A stretch of DNA of 64,000 nucleotides from Bermanella sp049115935 (GCA_049115935.1 JAGDZK010000063.1:21273-85272); one strand, 5' to 3'. Counted from the stretch's first letter, positions 43,860-52,270 are shown. Notes: generated by a model not told the origin, from the sequence alone. Program-made: numbers and translations.

Positions 43860-45434
43860 TTATGAGCCCGTTGAGGCCGATAAATCCCTTAACCGTACCC
43901 CCATTAACAATAAGCTCGCGCCATAACTACCCACACCCGCCGTCACCAGTGCGAGCATCCAGCTTATGCGCTGCCACTCACTAAACAGCATCCACTGATC
44001 AATGCCTGGGTTCATCACCACAAGTACACCCGCCATCACGCTGTTGGCTACCACAATACGCAACGCCCACTTACCCCAGCCACTCTGAGCTTGGTAGTAA
44101 CCTGCCTTGCGCAAACCGCTAAACAACCAAAAGGCATTCAAATACGCAGACAGTGTCGTGGCTAACGCCAACCCTGTGTGCGCCAATAGCAATACCAGCG
44201 GCAAGTTAAACACCATATTGGCCACCATGGCTCTGATGCCGATTTTCACTGGGGTTTTAGTATCTTGGCGGGCGTAAAAGCCTGGGGCTAATACCTTAAT
44301 TAACATAAAGGCCAACAAACCTGCGCCATACGCCATGAGGCTTAAAGACATATTTTGCACATCGTAATCGGTGATTTCACCACGGTAGAACATGGTGGCC
44401 ATAAGCGGTGTTGCCAGTAATACCAAGGCCAAAGCCGAGGGCACACCAATTAATAACACCATGCGCAAGCCCCAATCTAGTGTGGCGCTGAACTGCTGCT
44501 GATCTTTGCCCGCGTGTTTCTTAGAAAGACTAGGCAGTATCACCACCGCAATGGCAATGGCAAACACCCCTAGTGGCAATTGCGCTAAACGGTCGGAATA
44601 ATACAGCCAGCTTACTGAGCCTGTTTCTAAAAACGAGGCCAGTAACACATCCAACAATAAGTTGATTTGGCTAACCGACACCCCAAATAGCGCAGGTACC
44701 ATCAACATTAAAATTCGCTTCACACCAGAATCAGCAAATGCAGGCTTAGGCAGCGCTAACAAACCCAGCTTCATCACAAATGGCAATTGAAAGCCTAATT
44801 GCACAACCCCCGCCAGCATCACCCCCCATGCAAGGGCCATAAGCGGCTCGTCAAACCAAGGAGTAAAATAATACGTGGCCAGAATCAAACATAGATTCAG
44901 TAAAACGGGTGTCACCGCTGGAATGGCAAAATTGCCATAGGTATTTAACACACTGCCATAAAACGCCGTTAAGCTGATTAACAATAAATAGGGGAAAGTA
45001 ATTCGTAGCAGCTCACTGGTTAAGGCAAACTTTTCTGGGTTCGAGGCAAAACCAGGGGCAAATACCCAGGTCAGTAAGGGTGCAGCCGCCACAGCAAGAA
45101 TGGTAAACGGCCCAATAATGGCTAAAAGCGTGCCCGAAACCGCCTTTACTAATGCTTTTACGTCTTTCTCTTGCACCTTGTATTCAGACAAAACTGGCAC
45201 AAAAGCAACGCTAAATGCCCCTTCGGCGAACAAACGGCGAAAAAAGTTAGGGATTTTAAACGCCACAAAAAAGGCATCGGCCCGCGCACCAAAGTACGAA
45301 GCCACCAATATATCACGAAACAACCCCAACACCCGCGACAGCAGCGTCATAGCACTTACAATAGAAGAAGAGCGTAACAGGCCCGATTTTACTGGGGTTG
45401 GCTGGGGATTAACCGGCGTTTCAGGATTACTCAT
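43860..45434 (-). CDS. murJ: Lipid II flippase MurJ
   Basis: MurJ flips lipid II across the inner membrane for peptidoglycan synthesis. The 524-residue protein has about 14 hydrophobic segments. It starts with the MVF/MurJ block SIVSAMTLLSRVLGLFRDILVASYFGARADAFFVAFKIPNFFRRLFAEGAFSVAFVP. The essential Arg residues and Ala/Gly-rich helices are visible. It is divergent from rpsT and upstream of ribF on the same strand, the rpsT/murJ/ribF arrangement typical of gammaproteobacteria. Confidence 0.97.
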   Translation of the reverse strand: MSNPETPVNPQPTPVKSGLLRSSSIVSAMTLLSRVLGLFRDILVASYFGARADAFFVAFKIPNFFRRLFAEGAFSVAFVPVLSEYKVQEKDVKALVKAVSGTLLAIIGPFTILAVAAAPLLTWVFAPGFASNPEKFALTSELLRITFPYLLLISLTAFYGSVLNTYGNFAIPAVTPVLLNLCLILATYYFTPWFDEPLMALAWGVMLAGVVQLGFQLPFVMKLGLLALPKPAFADSGVKRILMLMVPALFGVSVSQINLLLDVLLASFLETGSVSWLYYSDRLAQLPLGVFAIAIAVVILPSLSKKHAGKDQQQFSATLDWGLRMVLLIGVPSALALVLLATPLMATMFYRGEITDYDVQNMSLSLMAYGAGLLAFMLIKVLAPGFYARQDTKTPVKIGIRAMVANMVFNLPLVLLLAHTGLALATTLSAYLNAFWLFSGLRKAGYYQAQSGWGKWALRIVVANSVMAGVLVVMNPGIDQWMLFSEWQRISWMLALVTAGVGSYGASLLLMGVRLRDLSASTGS

Positions 45435-45622
45435 GCAAGCAGACTTAAGCCATTGTTTTTATTAAAAGTTGGGCGCCATTGTAATCGCAGGACGACACAG
45501 GCACGAGCCTTAAATAAGATTTAGGCTTAAACCGACAAAGGGTTTGACAAAAAGCTCGCCACTCCGGATAATTCGGCACCCTTAAATCTATTGTAAATAC
45601 ACTTATTCGAAGGAGCCTGATA

Positions 45623-45889
45623 GTGGCAAATTCAGCTGGATCACGTAAACGCGCTCGTCAGGCGGTTAACCGTCGCTCTCACAACGCAAGCCTACGTTCT
45701 ATGGTTCGTACTTATCTTAAAAAAGTACGTGCTGCCATCGACACTAAAAACTACGACGATGCACAAGCTGCTCTAACAGCTGCTGCACCTTTCGTAGACA
45801 AGATGGTTACTAAAGGCATCATGCACAAGAACAAAGCGGCGCGTGTTAAAAGCCGTTTGAACGCTGCGGTTGTTGCCCTTAAAGGTTAA
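45623..45889 (+). CDS. rpsT: 30S ribosomal protein S20
   Basis: This 88-residue basic helical protein starts MANSAGSRKRARQAVNRRSHN and ends ARVKSRLNAAVVALKG, matching S20. The start codon is GTG, preceded by AAGGAGCC with normal spacing. E. coli rpsT also uses a non-ATG start (UUG), part of its autoregulation, so the weak start is probably functional. Followed by a strong terminator. Confidence 0.98.
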   Translation: MANSAGSRKRARQAVNRRSHNASLRSMVRTYLKKVRAAIDTKNYDDAQAALTAAAPFVDKMVTKGIMHKNKAARVKSRLNAAVVALKG

Positions 45890-45918
45890 TCGCTCAGCGC
45901 GGGCTATTTAATAGCCCA

Positions 45919-45950
45919 ATAAAAAAAGCCAGCATTGCTGGCTTTTTTTA
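45919..45950 (+). terminator. Rho-independent terminator after rpsT
   Basis: The stem AAAAGCCAGC / GCTGGCTTTT with an ATT-type loop is followed by seven Ts. It lies 30 bp past the rpsT stop. Confidence 0.92.
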
Positions 45951-46150
45951 TGCCTGCTGTCCCCTCACCCTTCAAGCCAAAGCTTCTACAAGTAAGTGAA
46001 TACACACCCAAACAATCATCACAAAGAACTGACGGCTATGTGTAAAACCGCTATTAGTCTGTTTTTATCCTAAGCTGCTTTCTTTGCCCCTCTTGCCAAA
46101 CCATGAACTAGAGTTATTAGTAAACAACCTCACCTTGGCAGGAGTTACCC

Positions 46151-46495
46151 ATGAAAATCATTCTGGCCACATTAATCACAACCTTGGCCGCCTACGCACA
46201 AGCATGCTGCGCGCAAGAAGTAACAATGAGCGTTTTTAGCCAACAACAAACCTTTAATGAATTCCAGCAGCAAACCGTTCAGCCTAGTTGGTTAATAGGC
46301 AATAAAGGCGAGCTACAATTAATGGGCTTCACACAAATTACACGTACCCAGCAACAGCTAGACAGCAGCCAATCGGTTGAGCAATTATTAGGTTTTGGTG
46401 TGCACCAACAAATTACACCATTTTTATACACACAAGTGGTGGTCACAGAACAAGATGGTGGCCAATCTGCGGTTAAAGTTGGGGTTGAGTTTTAA
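46151..46495 (+). CDS. Small secreted protein of unknown function, Gln-rich
   Basis: This 114-residue protein has a clear signal peptide (MKIILATLITTLAAYAQACCAQE). The mature part is rich in Gln and Thr with alternating strands: GNKGELQLMGFTQITRTQQQL, LGFGVHQQITPFLYTQVVVTEQDGGQSAVKVGVEF. It ends in Phe. The last 40 residues look like two or three outer-membrane strands, so it could be a tiny barrel-like or membrane-surface protein. I recognise no family. AGGAG lies about eight bases before the ATG and a terminator follows, so it appears to be a genuine single-gene unit. Confidence 0.6.
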   Translation: MKIILATLITTLAAYAQACCAQEVTMSVFSQQQTFNEFQQQTVQPSWLIGNKGELQLMGFTQITRTQQQLDSSQSVEQLLGFGVHQQITPFLYTQVVVTEQDGGQSAVKVGVEF

Positions 46496-46511
46496 CACTT
46501 TTGGATGTGAG

Positions 46512-46547
46512 AACCGCTTACACTGTAATGTGAAAGCGGTTTTTTTA
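46512..46547 (+). terminator. Terminator after the small secreted protein gene
   Basis: The stem AACCGCTT / AAAGCGGTT across a 13-base loop that itself pairs (CACTGTAATGTG) is followed by seven Ts, 17 bp after the stop codon. Confidence 0.85.
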
Positions 46548-46551
46548 ACTC

Positions 46552-46912
46552 TGTAGGATTCAAGCCTGCTCGCGAGCCGCTATTATCTAGCTCTGTACGA
46601 GTGTGCCCCGCGCACGATCAACCAATTCACCCGCCGGTGCGGGTTCGTACAGTCCCTGATTTATTGCATGCACCTTTGTACGAGTTGCGCACCTGCGCAC
46701 GAATAACCATTTATTACCTGCAAGTGTGACACGGATTACGCAAAGCCCCTGTAGGAGTCGAGCCTGCTCGCGAACCGCTATTATGTCCCCTGTACGAGTG
46801 TGCCCTGCGCACGATTGGCCAATTCACCCGCTGGTGCGGGTTCGTACAATCACTGATTATTGGGCACACCTCTGTACGAGCTGCGCACCTACGCGCGAAT
46901 AACCTTTTCTAC
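46552..46912. repeat. Array of alternating TGTAGGAG REPs and GTACGAG palindromes
   Basis: There is no gene in 46548..47145. The array reads: REP TGTAGGATTCAAG-CCTG-CTCGCGAGCCG (46552..), palindrome GTACGAGTGTGCCCCGCGCACGAT to GTGCGGGTTCGTAC, half-unit GTACGAGTTGCGCACCTGCGCACGAAT, REP again (46750..), palindrome again, half-unit again. The period is about 200 bp, so it is a two-fold tandem of a composite unit. Each part can fold into a GC-rich hairpin. Confidence 0.8.
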
Positions 46913-47145
46913 CCGCACAACCAAGCCCAATCAAAACGTCAATTTATCCACACCAAAAACCGCCAAGAAAACCCATACATTGACTCTTTCTATCTAAGCG
47001 TAATGTATTGTTATTTTATTAGACTATTTTGCAACATGGCGAGAAATATGACAGATCCTGACTAATATAAAACTCAAGGGACCTGCATATTACCAAGCTA
47101 AACTGCCAAGGATGCAGGTCGATTCGTAACCATTAGGAAGTAGTT

Positions 47146-47709
47146 ATGAAGTCGATCATATTATCAGCCATTGTACTCTCGCTCATCAGTGCCACAACTC
47201 ACGGCGACAATTATTCATCCCAACGCAGCCTTGATGACATCATTTCTAACATGTTGTTAAGAAATACCATTGGCCTTCGATACGGTGCTCCCAGCAACAA
47301 ACAAATTGTGCCTATCAATACCAAAGAATTTTATTTTCAACACCGCCTACACCCAATAACCGGCTCACTCATTACACCTGCATTTGAATTAAGCGTTAGC
47401 CAATTAAATGTTGGCGAAGAGAAGGGTTATGTATATGGCTTTGGGCCAGCCATGAGCATTCCCATTGGCGGCTCCAATGGCAATTTACACTTTACCGCAC
47501 ACGGTAAAGTTCATTATTTAACAAGAGATGATTTTGGCAGAAAGCGCTACGGCGGCCCAGTACATTGGACCTATGGCTTTGGTCTAAAAACAAGCTTAAG
47601 CATTAATACTTTTGCCAGCTATATGTGGCAACACATGAGTAATGGTGATGTATATGATTACAACCCCGCACTAGAAACCCATACCGTCACCCTAGGTATT
47701 AATTTTTAG
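47146..47709 (+). CDS. PagL-like lipid A 3-O-deacylase
   Basis: This 187-residue outer-membrane protein has a signal peptide ending near THGD. The C-terminal strand region YMWQHMSNGDVYDYNPALETHTVTLGINF holds the PagL His-x-Ser-Asn dyad and a downstream Glu at the expected spacing. It ends in Phe. PagL removes the 3-O-linked acyl chain of lipid A on the outer surface. The N-terminal half matches less clearly. A LpxR-unrelated barrel with coincidental motif is the alternative. It is flanked by repeat clusters and ends with its own terminator. Confidence 0.7.
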   Translation: MKSIILSAIVLSLISATTHGDNYSSQRSLDDIISNMLLRNTIGLRYGAPSNKQIVPINTKEFYFQHRLHPITGSLITPAFELSVSQLNVGEEKGYVYGFGPAMSIPIGGSNGNLHFTAHGKVHYLTRDDFGRKRYGGPVHWTYGFGLKTSLSINTFASYMWQHMSNGDVYDYNPALETHTVTLGINF

Positions 47710-47734
47710 CCCATTCACCTCAACAAGCGCCCAT

Positions 47735-47774
47735 AAAAAAACCGTTTACGTATTATGCGTAAACGGTTTTTTTT
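47735..47774 (+). terminator. Terminator after the PagL-like gene
   Basis: The perfect stem ACCGTTTACG / CGTAAACGGT with a seven-base loop has an A-run before and nine Ts after, so it is probably active in both directions. Confidence 0.92.
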
Positions 47775-47831
47775 ATGGGTCTGAAAAGGCGTTTTGGTGC
47801 AGGTCCGAAATATATATCTACTTGTAAAACA

Positions 47832-48058
47832 CTGTACGAGTTGCGCACCTGCGCACGAATAACAACTGATTCACCCGCCGGTGCAGGTTCGTACAATTAA
47901 TGTTTACCTGCGCAAAAAACTGTACGAGTNNNNNNNNNNNNNNNNNNNNNNNNNNNNNNNNNNNNNNNNNNNNNNNNNNNNNNNNNNNNNNNNNNNNNNN
48001 NNNNNNNNNNNNNNNNNNNNNNNNNNNNNNNNNNNNNCGGTGCGGGTTCGTACAATTA
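47832..48058. repeat. GTACGAG palindromes interrupted by an assembly gap
   Basis: Unit 1 runs from GTACGAGTTGCGC to GGTTCGTACAATTAAT (47833..47901). Unit 2 begins GTACGAGT at 47922, enters the Ns, and re-emerges as CGGTGCGGGTTCGTACAATTAA up to 48058. Its final TTA is the reverse complement of the kpsS stop codon. Confidence 0.8.
47930..48037. other. Assembly gap, 108 Ns
   Basis: An unbroken run of N lies inside a GTACGAG...CGTAC repeat unit. The repeat most likely broke the assembly. The true length is unknown and additional repeat units may be missing. Confidence 0.98.
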
Positions 48059-49258
48059 AGTATTATTAGCGGGCTGTAAATCCAACATGCCATGGCTTTG
48101 CATGTACTCAATAATATTGTCGCAAGTAAATCGAAACTGACAGTAGAAGCTGCCGTTGATTTGGCCATGATCTAATAGATAACCACGAAAGCGGTCGGCA
48201 AATTCCATATCTGGTTTTTCAGGATTTAGCCAAAATTCCGCTAAGGTTTTTTGATCGGTTAAACCCGGCATATTAAAAAATGCATTGCCCATCACCTTAA
48301 CTGGCGCCTCATGATAAAACGCTTGCAGCGCCGTTGTACTATTAATCGTTACAACACCTTTACATGATTTTAATAAGGTTGGTAAATGCTGGTCATGAAT
48401 GTAATCCACTTGCTGCGATATACCTAACTCTTTAGCAAGCTTATTAATGTACTGCTTATAATTCACATGACCGCGATCCATAGGATGATGTTTTATAACT
48501 AAACGCTGCGTGCATTTATTTAAAGCAAAAGACAGCATCACTTCTTGAATGAAGCTCTCAATAGATTCGTACTGACTATGAAATTCAATTTGTGCATCAT
48601 TGTGCACTTGCAGGGGCACTAAAAAAAATTCACCTTTACCCGTTAAACGTATAGCCGTTGGCTCACTCACTTTATAAAACTGCTTACGCCAATACGCACG
48701 CATCCAAAGTAAAGCATCCATGACAGAACTATAAGATCTATGATGCAAATACTGATCAAACTTAATTTTTTTAATTACCCTAGAGACGTAATATTTAATA
48801 ACATAGCGAATGCGCTTATTCATATTACCCGGCATGATCACTTCATCATGAATCGTATGCATCGGCCTATAGGCTTCAACCCCGTCATGTTTGATTGGGC
48901 TGTGACCATTCACCCCACCCACTTCAAGTGTAATGTAGTTGGGTCGAAGGTAACCCTCTTCAAGAGCAATGTATTGCACACCTTGAGTAATGCAAATGCG
49001 CTTGGCCTCATGGTGGTAAAAGCGGCAATCTCCATAGGCCATCACTAACTTGATATTATGATCACGCATAAACTGCGCTAAAAACGCAGGCCACTGCTCA
49101 GGCGAACCGGTGAAAGACAATGCATTACTTTGATAGTAATAAGATTCATCACCACCATTAAAGTGGATTTTATGCACAGGCAAGCCTGCTTGTTTAAATC
49201 CACGAGCTAGATGATCAAAAAATGGGCCTAAGGGACCTTGTAGCAGCAGTACAGACAA
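48056..49258 (-). CDS. kpsS: Capsule polysaccharide protein KpsS (Kdo transferase)
   Basis: KpsS starts the poly-Kdo linker on the lipid acceptor of ABC-exported capsules. The 400-residue protein opens MSVLLLQGPLGPFFDHLARGFKQAG and contains KLVMAYGDCRFYHHEAKRI. IALEEGYLRPNYITLEVGGVN and KHHPMDRGHVNYK follow, then VVTINSTTALQAFYHEAPVKVMG. These are standard KpsS blocks. Its stop codon lies inside the conserved end (CAATTAA) of a flanking GTACGA repeat. It follows kpsC by 2 bp. Confidence 0.93.
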   Translation of the reverse strand: MSVLLLQGPLGPFFDHLARGFKQAGLPVHKIHFNGGDESYYYQSNALSFTGSPEQWPAFLAQFMRDHNIKLVMAYGDCRFYHHEAKRICITQGVQYIALEEGYLRPNYITLEVGGVNGHSPIKHDGVEAYRPMHTIHDEVIMPGNMNKRIRYVIKYYVSRVIKKIKFDQYLHHRSYSSVMDALLWMRAYWRKQFYKVSEPTAIRLTGKGEFFLVPLQVHNDAQIEFHSQYESIESFIQEVMLSFALNKCTQRLVIKHHPMDRGHVNYKQYINKLAKELGISQQVDYIHDQHLPTLLKSCKGVVTINSTTALQAFYHEAPVKVMGNAFFNMPGLTDQKTLAEFWLNPEKPDMEFADRFRGYLLDHGQINGSFYCQFRFTCDNIIEYMQSHGMLDLQPANNT

Positions 49259-49260
49259 AC

Positions 49261-51534
49261 CTAGCTCCTAGACCCAGTTCGATACGAACGACGAGCCTTA
49301 AATAGCGCTTGAGACAAATACCCTATTTTACGGGATTGCCGAGCAAGCCAGCTGGTTTTAAGTTGCATAACTTGCGGTCGATCACATACTAAAGTATTAA
49401 TCGTCGATTCTACCGTGGTGATTTGACGGGTATGCCAATTTACATAGCGTCCATATAACACCAATACGATATACGCCAACTCTTCAATGGTGCGCATGTG
49501 GGTGCGCCGAGGAAAATCACACTTATCATCGGTTAACCCCCAGCCAGCATAAAACGGCAGCCCATACGTGGTGACGGCAATGCCTCTAGTGAGGGCTTCA
49601 AAGCCAGCTAGGGAGCAAATTGTACAAAGACGTTGTGTGATACCAAATAAATCCGTCAAGCTGGTATCGGTGACATAGGCATCGGCGTATTGAAACACCT
49701 GGCTTTCATCAATGCGTCCCGGACGCACCCCGCTATAAACATCTGGGTGTTCTTTATAAATAATATAAGCATAAGGGAAGTCGGCTTTCACTTGTTGCAA
49801 CAAGGTTAGATTATCGCGAATGTTTTCAGCCCCAAACTGCATGGATAAATCTTGCTGAAACTGCCCCGTTACCAACACAATCTCTTTGCCATTGGCTTGA
49901 GCCACAAATTGGGTAACATCACTGCTGCTTTCTACATTATATTTGGTGATATTAGACTCACGTAATTGGGCTAATAAATTCGCAGCACGGTATTGCTCAT
50001 AAGTATTGAGATCATACTGCTCCAATAAGCTTTCTAAACGAGAAGCCTGCTTGCCGTTGTAATAAATCCCCTGATCATCCAATACAAGAGAACTTGGGCG
50101 ACGTAAATCCGCCCCTAAACCCACCGAGCGAATAAAACCATCTTCAATGCGCCAGATTTTTTTATTATGTATGTCGGCTGTAGCTATAACGTCCTTCCCG
50201 CGCAGGCGGGAATCCACATCAATGCTGGATACCCTCGTGCGAGGGTATGACGGGGTAACCTTATTATCTGCGCCATTCCAGCTAACAGCACTGCCCCCAT
50301 CTTCAACGTCACTCCCGCGCAGGCGGGAGTCCACATCAACCAAATCAGCAGAACTCTTCATTCCCCACAACAAGGTCACATCGTGATTTTCAGGCAGACC
50401 AAAACGTAATTTATTAGCAGAAGCTGAAACAAACTCAGGAATAAAACTGCGCTTCCATAAACTCACATTGGGCACAGCCAGTGATTCACATTGCATGTCA
50501 CGTGTTAAAAAATGGGTCTGTAAATAATCGACTATCTCTTCAACCTCACACACCTGCTGAGTATCTGGGTGCAAGTAAACAGGGTAATCAATTAACGCGG
50601 CCTGCAGTAATTGAGCAAGTGAAGTTTTTTGACGATCATACTTTAACGGCTGTGTGCACAAGTCTTGAGTTAATCCACGCCCTGCATAAAACGGCCAAGC
50701 AAAACAGGTCACCGGTTTGTTTTGCCAAAGTGCCTCAAACCCCATTTGACTGCTGACAGTTGCCACCTCACTGACCATGGCAATTAATTCTGCAGGAGCC
50801 ACGTCTTCGCTTAATAAATGAATACGCTGAGTTAAATCATCACCAAGTTGCAGCGCTTTAAGAGCATTAAACAAATAACCGGCTTTTTTACCTAATAACA
50901 CATCAGGATGGGTTTTAATTATGACGTGAGATTTTTCGTCTTGAGCTAAACGCTCAATCGCCCAGCCCAACATACGCTCAAAGCTTTTTTCGCTACCACC
51001 TGAAAACTCGATAGAGGCATCACCAAAGGTTTGGTCAACCAATAACAAAACAGAGCTCTGGTTTTGCTTTAAACCCTGCAACCAAATAGGCCCGTTTTCT
51101 AGCTTGCAACGAGCTTGGTTATATTTGCTGATATTTAATTTAAGTAACTGCTCTCGTAAACGCTCAACACGACTGGCATCAGCATTAGTTTGTTCATCAA
51201 GCACAACATCCAAACCTGAAGGTTTAGATGCATCGTAATACATACCGGTTTTTTCAATAATATAAGACAAACGCTCGTAAGGCTTAGACTGGCTTGGATG
51301 ATTTAACCAACTAATAAAACCATCTTCTAACGCCCAATAAGGCAACTGATGTTTTTGCGCTAATTCACGGGTTTTTAGGGTATTGGTTTTATAGCCCCAC
51401 CCCACTAAAACAGAGTTTGATGCATTAAAAAACTTAGGTGACAAAAACGACAAAAGACGAACCTTGTTCGTCTTTAATAAATGGCTAATCTGTGGGTTAT
51501 TAGCAATGCCGCGAGAAGAAGTATAAACGTCCAT
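49261..51534 (-). CDS. kpsC: Capsule polysaccharide protein KpsC (dual Kdo transferase) with repeat-derived insert
   Basis: KpsC extends the Kdo linker with alternating linkages. The 757-residue protein has two related halves. Half 1 includes LPYWALEDGFISWL near 92-105, IIKTHPD near 208 and PFYAGRGLTQDLC near 285. Half 2 includes KKIWRIEDGFIRSVGLGADLRRPSSLVLD near 456, YKEHPDVYSG near 595 and PFYAGWGLTDDKC near 665. Between LLWGMKSS and KKIWRIEDGF there is an extra stretch (about residues 393-450). It contains two DSRLRG peptides encoded by palindromic repeats. This makes the protein longer than E. coli KpsC (675 residues). No stop interrupts it. Confidence 0.93.
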   Translation of the reverse strand: MDVYTSSRGIANNPQISHLLKTNKVRLLSFLSPKFFNASNSVLVGWGYKTNTLKTRELAQKHQLPYWALEDGFISWLNHPSQSKPYERLSYIIEKTGMYYDASKPSGLDVVLDEQTNADASRVERLREQLLKLNISKYNQARCKLENGPIWLQGLKQNQSSVLLLVDQTFGDASIEFSGGSEKSFERMLGWAIERLAQDEKSHVIIKTHPDVLLGKKAGYLFNALKALQLGDDLTQRIHLLSEDVAPAELIAMVSEVATVSSQMGFEALWQNKPVTCFAWPFYAGRGLTQDLCTQPLKYDRQKTSLAQLLQAALIDYPVYLHPDTQQVCEVEEIVDYLQTHFLTRDMQCESLAVPNVSLWKRSFIPEFVSASANKLRFGLPENHDVTLLWGMKSSADLVDVDSRLRGSDVEDGGSAVSWNGADNKVTPSYPRTRVSSIDVDSRLRGKDVIATADIHNKKIWRIEDGFIRSVGLGADLRRPSSLVLDDQGIYYNGKQASRLESLLEQYDLNTYEQYRAANLLAQLRESNITKYNVESSSDVTQFVAQANGKEIVLVTGQFQQDLSMQFGAENIRDNLTLLQQVKADFPYAYIIYKEHPDVYSGVRPGRIDESQVFQYADAYVTDTSLTDLFGITQRLCTICSLAGFEALTRGIAVTTYGLPFYAGWGLTDDKCDFPRRTHMRTIEELAYIVLVLYGRYVNWHTRQITTVESTINTLVCDRPQVMQLKTSWLARQSRKIGYLSQALFKARRSYRTGSRS
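50188..50341 (-). repeat. Two TCCCGC/GCGGGA palindromes in frame inside kpsC
   Basis: On the plus strand the copies read CCCGCGCAGGCGGGAATCCACATCAA (50197..50222) and CCCGCGCAGGCGGGAGTCCACATCAA (50314..50339). They are 117 bp apart in direct orientation. A third hairpin, ATACCCTCGTGCGAGGGTAT (50230..50249), lies between. Translated, each gives DVDSRLRG. They encode an in-frame extra loop of KpsC. Confidence 0.88.
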
Positions 51535-51543
51535 TACTAAAAT

Positions 51544-51864
51544 CTAAATAGACTCATATATCGTAATGCCTATTCGATTGATGTGCTCAACTAATTCATC
51601 GCTCTCAATATCTTGAAAACGACTTAAATCAAACGTATAGGCCAGCATTAAATCATCAAGTTGTAACGCTAGTGATGTGAGGTCTTTATGAGAAAAATTA
51701 TCACCAAACATAGCCAGGTCAACATCAGAGCCAGGGCGATAATTACCTTTCGCCCTAGAACCGTACAGTTTAACCATATCTAGGGAGTCATACTGACTAA
51801 AAACAGACAGTATTTTATTTAACTGGATTTCAGTAAGTCCGGCATTAACTACGCTATTGCTCAT
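51544..51864 (-). CDS. MntA-like minimal nucleotidyltransferase (antitoxin type)
   Basis: This 106-residue MNT-fold protein has VKLYGSRAKGNYRPGSDVDLAMFG near residues 37-60, giving the GSxxxG...SDxDL active site, and a further Asp near 87. In HepT/MntA modules this enzyme adds AMP to the HEPN partner and neutralises it. Its start overlaps the end of the HEPN gene by 11 bp. It resembles the HI0073 protein. It lies between kdsA and kpsC in the capsule operon direction, 9 bp before kpsC. Confidence 0.88.
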   Translation of the reverse strand: MSNSVVNAGLTEIQLNKILSVFSQYDSLDMVKLYGSRAKGNYRPGSDVDLAMFGDNFSHKDLTSLALQLDDLMLAYTFDLSRFQDIESDELVEHINRIGITIYESI

Positions 51865-52270
51865 GAATAGTACGCTTCATGGTCGTTTCTAAATCTAAAA
51901 ATAATGGATAGTAGTCTTCTTTCGTTTTCGATATCACATCTGCAACCGTTGCTGCATTATAAGTATGCACCGCTTTGTTACGTGTAATAATCATCTCCAT
52001 CCAAGTATCACCATTTTCAATCAAACCATTTTTAAAGGCCCAGCGGGTTGCATCCCTTGAACCAGTAACCGTTTGATCACCCTGATAAATGGAGAAGTCC
52101 TTTAAAACATTCCAAGCTAATTCATGGGTAAACTCGAACGCTTTTATGAAGCCCTGCTTTTCAATATTCGATAGCTCGCGCTGGTCTAATAACTCAACCG
52201 CTTCTTTAAGCTGTAATAACGCACGGCAATAGTTTTCAAATCTTTGCTGCCAACGAATATCTGTACTCAT
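51854..52270 (-). CDS. HEPN-domain protein (HepT / HI0074-like toxin or substrate-binding partner)
   Basis: This 138-residue helical protein of the nucleotidyltransferase substrate-binding (HI0074) family includes WNVLKDFSIYQGDQTVTGSRDATRWAFKNGLI. TRNKAVHTYN carries the R-x4-H-x-Y motif of HEPN RNases and of the Tyr that MntA AMPylates. ATG at 52270 with AAGGG upstream is chosen. The longer frame to 52378 merely translates a GTACGA repeat. It forms a two-gene unit with the MNT gene. Confidence 0.87.
   Translation of the reverse strand: MSTDIRWQQRFENYCRALLQLKEAVELLDQRELSNIEKQGFIKAFEFTHELAWNVLKDFSIYQGDQTVTGSRDATRWAFKNGLIENGDTWMEMIITRNKAVHTYNAATVADVISKTKEDYYPLFLDLETTMKRTIHEQ

Noticed and set aside
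46552..46912. CRISPR array
   Set aside because: Repeats are alternating hairpin families of unequal length with similar, not unique, intervening sequence, and no cas genes are present.
47818..48168. Frame spanning the N gap
   Set aside because: It translates repeat sequence and Ns and is antisense to kpsS at one end.
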